This document shows, in pieces, positions 1 to 6,521 of a DNA stretch of 7,113 nt (the first letter of the stretch is position 1; the number at the start of each line of letters is the position of its first letter). The DNA is from Planctomycetota bacterium (lineage in GTDB: Bacteria; Planctomycetota; Phycisphaerae; Sedimentisphaerales; SM23-30). The DNA lies in the NCBI GenBank assembly GCA_029573975.1, contig JAKQBU010000050.1, positions 1 through 7,113 on the forward strand, written 5' to 3'. Position numbers and translations under genes: made by a program. Under the pieces are notes generated by a model. The model did no database searches. It was not told the DNA's origin and saw only the letters and a list, made by a program, of their open reading frames with translations.

Positions 1-578
1 CTCACAATATACCGGGCGCCGCAGTGCCGGGCGATAGCGGTCGCCATCAGCCCGATGGGGCCGGCCCCCGTAATCAGCACATCTTCACCCAGCAAATTAT
101 ACGATAGGGCCGTGTGCGTGGCATTCCCCAGCGGATCAAAAGCGCTCAATATCTCCAGCGGAATATTCGGGTCGCACGGCCATACATTGGTCACCGGGAT
201 CGATACATACTCCGCAAAGGCCCCGTTGCGGTTGACGCCCACCCCTTTGGTATTGGGACACAGGTGCCGGCGCCCCGCCATGCAATTCCGGCATCGCCCA
301 CACACCAGATGCCCTTCCCCGCTGACCAGATCCCCCTTCTTATAGTCATGCACATTCGTACCCGCCTCCTCAATCACCCCGACAAATTCATGCCCGGTAA
401 TAGTCCCGACCGGCACATTCGCCTGCGACCACTTGTCCCAGTTCCAGATATGCAGGTCTGTCCCGCAGATACTGGTCTTCAATACCCTGATCAGCACATC
501 ATTGATACCGATTTCCGGAATCGCTACCTCTTGCATCCATAAACCGGCTTCCGGTTTTGCTTTAACGAGAGCCTTCAT
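1..578 (-). CDS. tdh: L-threonine 3-dehydrogenase (5' part; C-terminus outside window)
   Basis: This zinc- and NAD-dependent cytosolic enzyme oxidises L-threonine to 2-amino-3-ketobutyrate, the first step of threonine breakdown to glycine and acetyl-CoA with the ligase Kbl. The frame is open from the ATG at 578 to the window edge and gives about 192 residues of an expected 340 or so. The N-terminal [10 protein letters not shown] and the whole visible part align from memory with E. coli Tdh without gaps. Visible landmarks are the catalytic-zinc residues Cys38 (in CGTDLH), His63 and Glu64 (GHE), the SGEGH block with His90, which is linked to threonine recognition in E. coli, the structural-zinc cysteines 93, 96, 99 and 107, and the start of the NAD-binding Rossmann fold, GAGPIG at 171-176. 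The start is supported by AGGA eight bases upstream. Whether kbl follows cannot be seen. Sorbitol or alcohol dehydrogenases share the fold, but the conserved GVGVNR and [12 protein letters not shown] blocks favour Tdh. Confidence 0.95.
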   Translation of the reverse strand, partial: MKALVKAKPEAGLWMQEVAIPEIGINDVLIRVLKTSICGTDLHIWNWDKWSQANVPVGTITGHEFVGVIEEAGTNVHDYKKGDLVSGEGHLVCGRCRNCMAGRRHLCPNTKGVGVNRNGAFAEYVSIPVTNVWPCDPNIPLEILSAFDPLGNATHTALSYNLLGEDVLITGAGPIGLMATAIARHCGARYIV

Positions 579-586
579 CTTTTTTA

Positions 587-590
587 TCCT
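587..590 (-). promoter_or_regulatory. Shine-Dalgarno for tdh
   Basis: On the minus strand AGGA stands eight bases before the ATG at 578, separated by an A-rich spacer. It fixes the start that also matches the N-terminus of known Tdh proteins. Confidence 0.7.
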
Positions 591-612
591 GTAAAAAAAT
601 ACGGTAACTGTT

Positions 613-661
613 CAGGCCTTCCAGCCCGACGCTTCCCAGCGACTGGACACCGCGACCAGCC
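613..661 (-). other. GC-rich leader with competing hairpins before tdh
   Basis: The rest of the gap between the photolyase and tdh is AT-rich, but this block is GC-rich and can fold when read on the minus strand. GGCTGG (661-656) can pair with CCAGTC (646-641) around a nine-base loop, with one G-U pair. The same CCAG (646-643) can instead pair with CTGG (639-636) around a three-base loop, so the two stems exclude each other. A further stem pairs CGGGC (628-624) with GCCTG (617-613) around six bases, again with one G-U pair. A run of seven T (599-593, minus strand) follows but is 13 bases from the last stem, so this is not a clean intrinsic terminator. It could be a tdh leader structure or a copy of a dispersed repeat. 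I recognise no known riboswitch. The pairing is seen; any function is inferred. Confidence 0.3.
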
Positions 662-681
662 TCAAAATAACCGCCGCCTTG

Positions 682-709
682 ATTATACCCCGCTCCCCTC
701 TTACTTCAA
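682..709 (-). promoter_or_regulatory. Putative sigma70-type promoter for tdh
   Basis: The minus strand reads TTGAAG (709-704), a 16-base spacer, then a perfect TATAAT (687-682). Transcription would start near 675 and leave a leader of about 97 bases before the tdh ATG. The -10 box is exact, while the -35 matches the consensus at four of six positions. The site lies in the only intergenic gap of the window, between the photolyase stop and tdh, as expected for an independent tdh promoter. The organism may use different promoter rules, and read-through from upstream is not excluded. Confidence 0.5.
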
Positions 710-750
710 TGTAAATTTTATTGGCCAAATAACCTGCAATGCATCCTTTT

Positions 751-2115
751 TTACGAAACGCCTGAAAATCCCAGTTGCTTGATTTTTTCGGCATAGGCGT
801 CCGCATCGAATTTTCGCAAAAGCCCCTTGTCATTCATATAGCGGACCATCCCGAAAACCGGCCGGTTCTGCCACGGTCGATCATGCTTGCCGAAACACCA
901 GGCAACGCCGGCATAGCCGTTGGCATCCCGACCGTCCAGTTCATATTTATCATTTAGATATACCGCCATTTTATAAGCCGTCTGCGGCGAGCGGCTCCAT
1001 TCCAGTATCTTTTTACCCCAGTACATCCGCATATAGCCGTGCATCTTGCCGGTAATCCTCATTTCCTGCTGGGCGGCATTCCAGTAAGGGTCGTGCGTCT
1101 GGGCCGATTCCAGTTGCGGCAGGGTATAAACATATTCGCGGCGGTCTTTCTGGTGGGAACGCAGTGTCGCCCTGGCCCAGACAGGCAGACAGCGAAACGA
1201 CCCATACTGCGGATTGTAATAGACAAAATTGATTGCCAGTTCCCGCCGCACAATCAGTTCTTCCAGAAATACCTCCGCGGCAGGGCTGGAACTTTTGCGA
1301 ACCTGCAGGGCAATCTCCAGCGGCGAAATCTGGCCGAAATGAAGATAGGGGCTCAGGTTGGAAAGACCGTCCAGGGTAGGATCGTTTTTCCACTCCGCAT
1401 AGTGATCCAGTTTATTCCGGATAAAGTTTCGCAGGAGTTTTCGGGCTTGAGAGGCACCGCCGGTAAAGAAAGCGGAACGGGCTACTGTCCGGTCTATTCC
1501 CAGACGGGAAATTGCCAGACCGGTATCCTGAATGTCAAAATGCTCGCAATCAATCTGTTTGAGATGATATTTCGGAGCCGTTTGGTGCAGGGGTTTGAGA
1601 AAATATTCCAGTTGTTTGTGGATTTTGGGCCGGAGGGTGGCGGCGGCATATTCTTCCTTGCTGGAGGCAGCGGAAACGGGAACAATACAATCGGTTTCCA
1701 CCTGAATCAGCGGACATTCTATTTTTCGGGCCACAGCCTGCCGCCATTTCCGCTGCTGGACCAGATACGCTCCGTCCGTTACCACCAGCGAGGCTCCCTG
1801 GGCCAGCCGGCATACGCCCGCTTCGGGCGAAATCCGCTGAATCAGCAGCGGGATATTCCGCCGGGCCAGGGCATCCTGCGTTTCCCGCAGCCCCTCCAGC
1901 ATAAAATAGTAATGCCGCAGGTTGGCCGATGGATAGGTTTCGGTAATCCCCAAAAAAACCAGAATTGGCTGGTGTAATTCGTTGGCACGGAGGATGGCAT
2001 ATTCCAGGGCGTGATTGGTTTCGGCCCGCTGGGCGGCCTGCATCCAGTACAGGACGAAGCGGCCGTTCTGAATACTTTTATGATTCAGCGTTTGAATTCG
2101 CTGCGGTTGAATCAT
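751..2115 (-). CDS. phr: Class II cyclobutane pyrimidine dimer (CPD) DNA photolyase
   Basis: This cytosolic flavoenzyme uses blue or near-UV light to split cyclobutane pyrimidine dimers in DNA. The 454-residue product has the usual class II length and no gap. The N-terminal alpha/beta domain opens with VLYWMQAAQR and LEYAILRANEL (about 21-47). The C-terminal FAD-binding domain carries SNLSPYLHFGQIS (252-264), EELIVRRELAINF (285-297), GKMHGYMRMYWGKKILEW (356-373) and DGRDANGYAGVAW (394-406), followed by HDRPW and RPVFGMVRYM. These blocks mark class II, not the E. coli-type class I. Trp345, Trp366 and Trp373 have the 21- and 7-residue spacing I recall for the electron-transfer chain of the Methanosarcina mazei enzyme, so the protein looks active. 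The antenna pigment cannot be told from sequence. I chose the ATG at 2115 because AGGAA precedes it and the sequence starts like the family; an in-frame ATG at 2187 would add 24 unlikely residues. The gene overlaps the end of the RND pump gene by 38 bases. Confidence 0.95.
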   Translation of the reverse strand: MIQPQRIQTLNHKSIQNGRFVLYWMQAAQRAETNHALEYAILRANELHQPILVFLGITETYPSANLRHYYFMLEGLRETQDALARRNIPLLIQRISPEAGVCRLAQGASLVVTDGAYLVQQRKWRQAVARKIECPLIQVETDCIVPVSAASSKEEYAAATLRPKIHKQLEYFLKPLHQTAPKYHLKQIDCEHFDIQDTGLAISRLGIDRTVARSAFFTGGASQARKLLRNFIRNKLDHYAEWKNDPTLDGLSNLSPYLHFGQISPLEIALQVRKSSSPAAEVFLEELIVRRELAINFVYYNPQYGSFRCLPVWARATLRSHQKDRREYVYTLPQLESAQTHDPYWNAAQQEMRITGKMHGYMRMYWGKKILEWSRSPQTAYKMAVYLNDKYELDGRDANGYAGVAWCFGKHDRPWQNRPVFGMVRYMNDKGLLRKFDADAYAEKIKQLGFSGVS

Positions 2116-5100
2116 GTCGGTTCCTGCGGAATTTCCGTTTGAGAAAATTGACAAAATCATCATTGAGCGTATAAACCACCGGCACAATCAGAAGCCCCAA
2201 CCAGCCGCCGACGACCAAACCGCCGATCTGGACCATGGCCATCGGCGCCCGCATTTCACCGCCCCAGCCTAATCCCAAAGCCAGAGGCAGCAGCGAGACA
2301 ATGGAGGTGAGATTCGCCATGATAATCGGACGCAGACGGACCGTGCCGGCCTCGACAATGGCGTCCAGCCGCAGATTGCCCTCGCGGCGCAGGATGTTGA
2401 TATAATCGATGACGATAATGCTGTTGTTAATCACCATACCGACCAGAATCACCAGCGACATAATGGAAAAGATCGAGAACGTCCCGCCGGTCAGGAATAA
2501 ACCGACAAACACCCCGATCAGGCTCAGCGGCACCGCAAACATGATAATCAGCGGCTGGAGAAAGGATTCCAGTAGTGAGGCCAATACCATGTAGGTTAAA
2601 CAGACCGCCATCACCAGCGCCACAAACAGCCGTCCGAAACTTTCCTCCATCATTTCAATGGAGCCGGCGAAAAAGATACGGCAATCGGGATATTTGGCCA
2701 GCAGCGGGGCCATATTTTTTTCGATGTCCCGCACAATTTCCGCCGGGCTGCGGCTGCTGTTGTCGCAACTGACGGTAATCTGGTTCAGGCGATCCTTGCG
2801 GAAGAGCTGGGAGGGGCCGGTGGTGTATTCAATCGCGGCGATTTCGGGCAGGGGCAGGCGTTTGCCCAGGGAATTCATAATCGACAAATCCGCAATATCC
2901 GTCAGTTGCCGTCGGGAATTTTCATCCGCCTTGACCCGGATATCGTAATTATAGGCACCCTCGCGGTATTCGCTAATCAGAAGCCCTTCAAAGGTGGCGG
3001 CCACCACCTGGGAAAGGAAACGGGTATCCACCTGGGCATCGCGGCACTTTTCGCGGTCGGGGATGATGCGGATTTCCGGCTGGCCCTGGCGGAAATTGGT
3101 GTCGATATCGACTGCCCCGGGGACCAATTCTTCGTTGCTGATGATGGCGACGGCCTCTTCCGCAAAGGCTTTGAGGTGGTCCATATTGTCGCTGGTGATA
3201 TCCATCATTATGGCCGCCTCCGCCCCGCCGCCGCCGCCGGATTCCAGCAGTTTGATCCGAGCGCCGGGGAGGTTGGCCTGGGCGATAACCGGCCGCAGGC
3301 GATTCATAATTTTTTCGGTGCTTTGGCTGCGCTGCGATTTGTCGGTCAGGGTGACGTTAATTTGAGCGATATTGACGGCCTGGCTGGAACCGCCGACCCA
3401 TTCGCCGGCAATGGAACCTACGCTGGCATACGTTCCGACCAGTTCGGGCAGGTTTTCCGGATTCCGCAGCAGCGTTTCGAGCTTCTGCACCGCCCGATCG
3501 GTTTCCTCCAGGCGCGTGCCCGTGGGCATTTCCACCGTGAGAATAAATTTTCCCTGATCCATATTCGTGATGAATTCCCCGCCGATATAGCCGGCCACCT
3601 TCAAGGAGCCGATAAATAAAATCCCGACAATCCCCAGTGTAATAATCCGATGGTGCAGGACCCAGTGTAACGCATGGCCATAGGCATTTTTCAAACCGTC
3701 AAATTGCCGGTCAAAGGCTTTGGCGAACCGGTCCGCGGGGCCGGTGCCTTTGGGGGTGGTATTGGCTTTGGTCAGCAGTTTGGCCGCCATCATCGGTGCC
3801 AGCGTAAAGGAAATGAAAAAAGACACCACGGAGGAAATCGTGGCCGTAAGCCCCAGGTCCTTAAAAAACTGCCCGATGATCCCGCCCATAAAGGCAATGG
3901 GGACAAACACCACGACATTGGCCAGCGTGGTGGAGGCCACCGCCAGGGCGATTTCCGTACTGCCTTTTTCCGCCGCCTCCTCCGGGGAATAATCCAGATG
4001 CAGATAACGAGTCATATTTTCCAGCCCCAGAATCACATTATCGACCAGCAGTCCCGTGGTCATGGCCAGCCCCATCAGGCTCATCATGTTCAGGGTGAAT
4101 CCGCCCAAAAACATAATAATAAAAGTGGCCAAAACGGAAATCGGAATCGCCAGGGAAATAATCAGTACGTTCCGGAACGAATGCAGAAAAATCAGCAGGA
4201 CAATGGAAGCCAGGATGATACCGGAGATCATATCGTCCCGGACATTTTCGACGGCAGAGGTAATCCAGGGGGCCTGTTCATCCTGGACGGTAATGCGGAA
4301 ATCGGGGGGCAATACGCTGCGGAGTTCCTCAATTTTTTCCAGGATGGCTTCGTGAATGGCAACGATGTTGCCGCCGGCCCGCTTCTGGATCGTCATGCCC
4401 ACACAGGCCTGCCCATCCGCACGAACCATATCCCGCATTTCCTTATAGGTATCGCGGACTTCGGCAATATCGCGCAAGTAGATGCTCTGGTTCTGCCGGG
4501 CGGGAATCCGCAGATCCCGGATTTCCTCCAGACTGGTGAATTTCCCCCGCAGCCGGATATTGTATTCGCGGCTGTTCTGGCGGATATGGCCGCCGGGCGT
4601 TTCCAGATTGGCATTGGCCACCGCCGCCAGGACATCGGTAATACTCAGGCCGTAGGCTCGCAGCCGCTGCTGGCTGGCCAGGACATGAATCTCCCGTTCC
4701 TGCCCTCCGACCAGATTGACGGAAGCCACCTCCGGCACGGTGGCCAGCCGGTCCTTGATGCGTTCGTCCGCGATAAAAAACACCTCCCGCAGAGACCGGG
4801 GGGCGGAAACCGACAGAATCATCATCGGCTGGGCGTTGAAATCGAACTTCTGGGTGACGGGATCCTCGGCGTCCTCCGGCAGTCTTTCCCGGACAAGATC
4901 GACCTTGGCCCGGACATCGGCCGCCGCAACATCCACATCCGTTTCCAGATAAAACTCGGCCATCACCAGGCTCAGACCCTGCTGCGAAATACTGTTCAAA
5001 TGCTTGATGCCTTCGACCGTACTAATTTCCTCTTCCAGTTCCTTGGTGATAAGCTGTTCGATTTCTTCGGGGCCGGCGCCTTCATAGCGGGTGACCACGG

Positions 5101-5236
5101 TAACCACCGGAAATTCCACATCCGGGAAGAGTTCCATCGGCAGTTGGAGATAACAAAATATCCCCAATCCCACCAGGGCGGACATGAACATCGCCACCAG
5201 GACCGGCCGCCGTACAGATAGTTTGATCAGATTCAT
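2078..5236 (-). CDS. RND-family (AcrB-like, HAE1 type) efflux pump permease
   Basis: This is the inner-membrane motor of a tripartite efflux system. It takes substrates from the periplasm or outer membrane leaflet and passes them to the outer-membrane channel, driven by the ion gradient. The 1052 residues match the family length. Transmembrane helix 1 (about 10-30) is followed by a periplasmic porter domain (about 35-330), helices 2-7 (335-550), a second periplasmic domain (551-865) and helices 8-12 (866-1024). Typical signatures are LPMELFPDVEFP near 32, GLLVDN at 395-400 in helix 4, NNSIIVIDYIN at 937-947 in helix 10 and RLRPIIMANLTSI at 967-979 in helix 11. Compared with E. coli AcrB, the helix 4 Asp pair is Asp399-Asn400, and the helix 10 lysine position appears to be Asn937. 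This combination is common in a branch of HAE1 pumps but not in AcrB itself. A Gly-rich stretch (667-671) lies in the second periplasmic domain. Substrate is unknown; CzcA-type metal signatures are not evident. Confidence 0.95.
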   Translation of the reverse strand: MNLIKLSVRRPVLVAMFMSALVGLGIFCYLQLPMELFPDVEFPVVTVVTRYEGAGPEEIEQLITKELEEEISTVEGIKHLNSISQQGLSLVMAEFYLETDVDVAAADVRAKVDLVRERLPEDAEDPVTQKFDFNAQPMMILSVSAPRSLREVFFIADERIKDRLATVPEVASVNLVGGQEREIHVLASQQRLRAYGLSITDVLAAVANANLETPGGHIRQNSREYNIRLRGKFTSLEEIRDLRIPARQNQSIYLRDIAEVRDTYKEMRDMVRADGQACVGMTIQKRAGGNIVAIHEAILEKIEELRSVLPPDFRITVQDEQAPWITSAVENVRDDMISGIILASIVLLIFLHSFRNVLIISLAIPISVLATFIIMFLGGFTLNMMSLMGLAMTTGLLVDNVILGLENMTRYLHLDYSPEEAAEKGSTEIALAVASTTLANVVVFVPIAFMGGIIGQFFKDLGLTATISSVVSFFISFTLAPMMAAKLLTKANTTPKGTGPADRFAKAFDRQFDGLKNAYGHALHWVLHHRIITLGIVGILFIGSLKVAGYIGGEFITNMDQGKFILTVEMPTGTRLEETDRAVQKLETLLRNPENLPELVGTYASVGSIAGEWVGGSSQAVNIAQINVTLTDKSQRSQSTEKIMNRLRPVIAQANLPGARIKLLESGGGGGAEAAIMMDITSDNMDHLKAFAEEAVAIISNEELVPGAVDIDTNFRQGQPEIRIIPDREKCRDAQVDTRFLSQVVAATFEGLLISEYREGAYNYDIRVKADENSRRQLTDIADLSIMNSLGKRLPLPEIAAIEYTTGPSQLFRKDRLNQITVSCDNSSRSPAEIVRDIEKNMAPLLAKYPDCRIFFAGSIEMMEESFGRLFVALVMAVCLTYMVLASLLESFLQPLIIMFAVPLSLIGVFVGLFLTGGTFSIFSIMSLVILVGMVINNSIIVIDYINILRREGNLRLDAIVEAGTVRLRPIIMANLTSIVSLLPLALGLGWGGEMRAPMAMVQIGGLVVGGWLGLLIVPVVYTLNDDFVNFLKRKFRRNRHDSTAANSNAES
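2121..2125 (-). promoter_or_regulatory. Shine-Dalgarno deciding the photolyase start
   Basis: On the minus strand AGGAA lies just upstream of the ATG at 2115; its AGGA core ends six bases before the start. It sits inside the last codons of the pump gene, so ribosomes finishing the pump could re-initiate here. It supports 2115 over the upstream in-frame ATG at 2187. Confidence 0.7.
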
Positions 5237-5239
5237 AGC

Positions 5240-5262
5240 AGGAGTTTCCTATTTCCTAGGAA
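5240..5262 (-). promoter_or_regulatory. Ribosome binding region of the RND gene with tandem TAGGAAA and palindrome
   Basis: The 27-base spacer between the adaptor stop and the pump ATG (5236) contains two adjacent copies of TAGGAAA on the minus strand (5258-5252 and 5251-5245). The first copy is part of a perfect ten-base palindrome, TTCCTAGGAA (5262-5253). The second AGGA (5250-5247) ends ten bases before the ATG, a slightly long spacing, and could pair with TCCT (5243-5240) over a three-base loop. This could lower pump translation or couple it to the adaptor. The repeats are seen; the regulatory effect is inferred and the stems are short. Confidence 0.45.
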
Positions 5263-5263
5263 G

Positions 5264-6520
5264 TCAGGGTTCGATGAGTACCCGGGTCCCCGGCTCGATA
5301 TTGACACTCAGCGTAATCACCTTTTCCCCGGCGGATAATCCCTCGATCACTTCCACCAACTCTTCGTGGTTTTCACCGGGGGTGATGAATTTTTTCTGTG
5401 CCACGGAATCTTCATCCACGGCCAGGACGTAATATTGATTGATATCCTTTTTCACCGCGTCCCTGGCAACCAGCACCGCATTGGGAACCGTTCCTACCGC
5501 GATATAGGCGCGGGCGAACATCCCGGGCCGAAGGGTACGGTCTTCGTTGGGGATCAGAATGCGCGTCACATAGGAACGGCTGGCCGGATCGGCAACCGGA
5601 TTGATTTCGGCGATGGTGCCGGCATAGGATTTCTCCGGCAGGGCATCCATCCCGATCCGGACGGCCTGGCCCGGGGATAATTTAGGGACGTATATTTCGG
5701 ACACATCCAGATCCAGATAGACCTGCCGGATATCCACCAGCTCCAAAATAGGCTTGTTCATCTCGGCCATATCGCCCGCATCCAGCAGCCGCAGGCAAAC
5801 CTCCCCGGCAAAAGGGGCCAGCAGATGATGGTCGGCAAGATTTTTCTCGGCCTGCCGCACCGCCACCTGCGCCAGCTCCACCCGGATCCGGGCCATGTTG
5901 ATTTCTTCCTCGCGCGGCCCGGCTTTGGCCAACTCATACTGAGCGGCCGCTCCCTCCATATTGGCCTTGGCACTGGCAAAGGCAGCCTCGCTGGCCTGCA
6001 GGCTCTGGAGGGTGGTCGCCTCTTCCTGATAAAGCTGTTTCTGCCGCTGATACTCCAGATCCTGCAGCTCATACTGGGCTTGGGCCTCTTCCATCCGGGT
6101 TCGGGCAATCTCAATCTCCTCGGGGCGGGAGCCGTTCTGCAATTGCCGCAGAAATTCCTGCGCCTGGGCCAGGCTGGCCTGCGCCTGTTCCAGATTCAAC
6201 CTGCTAATGGTATCGTCCAGTGTCACCAGCGGCTGATCTTTCTCCACCGTCTGGCCGGTAGCGGCATGGAATGCGATGATTTTCTCGGTCACTTTGGGCG
6301 CTACAAAAATATCCTGATACGGTTTGATCGAACCGCTGACGGTAATGGTTTTTTCGATGTCTTTCTGGATAACCTCGAAAACCCGGACCGGCATCCCGGA
6401 TTTTTCCTGAATCTTGTCGATGCTTTCCGCCGGTTTCTCCGTGGCCAGCAGATAAATCCGCCAGGTGGCCGCGGTGCCCAGTGACAGGATAAGCAAAAAG
6501 AGAATCAGCCATTTTTTCAT
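5264..6520 (-). CDS. Efflux periplasmic adaptor (membrane fusion protein, HlyD/AcrA superfamily)
   Basis: This protein bridges the inner-membrane pump and the outer-membrane channel. The 418-residue product begins with MKKWLILFLLILSLG, an uncleaved signal anchor or signal peptide; there is no lipobox cysteine, so it is not an AcrA-type lipoprotein. The first half of the lipoyl-like domain (about 72-103) leads into a long Ala/Glu/Gln-rich coiled-coil hairpin (about 105-230). The lipoyl domain then closes at HHLLAPFAGEV (231-241), followed by a beta-barrel (about 265-345, with LRPGMFARAYI at 330-340) and a membrane-proximal domain to the C-terminus. The hairpin contains two similar motifs, GSRPEEIEIAR (130-140) and GPREEEINMAR (201-211), typical of YbhG-like adaptors that more often serve ABC transporters. 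Its neighbours place it with an RND pump. I chose the ATG at 6520 because GAGGA lies eight bases upstream and a hydrophobic segment follows; an ATG at 6568 would add 16 Pro-rich residues and lacks support. Confidence 0.93.
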   Translation of the reverse strand: MKKWLILFLLILSLGTAATWRIYLLATEKPAESIDKIQEKSGMPVRVFEVIQKDIEKTITVSGSIKPYQDIFVAPKVTEKIIAFHAATGQTVEKDQPLVTLDDTISRLNLEQAQASLAQAQEFLRQLQNGSRPEEIEIARTRMEEAQAQYELQDLEYQRQKQLYQEEATTLQSLQASEAAFASAKANMEGAAAQYELAKAGPREEEINMARIRVELAQVAVRQAEKNLADHHLLAPFAGEVCLRLLDAGDMAEMNKPILELVDIRQVYLDLDVSEIYVPKLSPGQAVRIGMDALPEKSYAGTIAEINPVADPASRSYVTRILIPNEDRTLRPGMFARAYIAVGTVPNAVLVARDAVKKDINQYYVLAVDEDSVAQKKFITPGENHEELVEVIEGLSAGEKVITLSVNIEPGTRVLIEP

Positions 6521-6521
6521 A

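Noticed and set aside
715..750. Possible terminator after the photolyase
   Set aside because: The only symmetry is a short TTGGCCAA palindrome with AT-only flanks; there is no GC-rich stem followed by a T run on the minus strand.
612..833. Minus-strand frame of 73 codons across the photolyase 3' end and the gap
   Set aside because: More than a third of it overlaps conserved photolyase codons in another frame, no Shine-Dalgarno precedes the ATG, and the product resembles no family I know.
1039..1977. Plus-strand open frame of 312 codons opposite the photolyase
   Set aside because: It is in the same codon-aligned antisense phase, has no plausible domain, and lies entirely within a well-conserved photolyase gene.
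2906..3619. Plus-strand open frame of 237 codons opposite the pump
   Set aside because: Codon-aligned antisense shadow of the pump gene, with no ribosome site or recognisable domain.
3674..5221. Plus-strand open frame of 515 codons opposite the RND gene
   Set aside because: Its codons coincide exactly with the reverse-complemented codons of the pump gene, and the product is rich in His, Gln, Gly and Asn without any recognisable domain. The pump codes for a complete known family, so this is an antisense shadow caused by rare TTA, CTA and TCA codons.
5825..6484. Plus-strand open frame of 219 codons opposite the adaptor
   Set aside because: Codon-aligned antisense shadow of the adaptor coiled coil; the Leu-rich product mirrors the Gln/Glu/Lys codons of the real gene.
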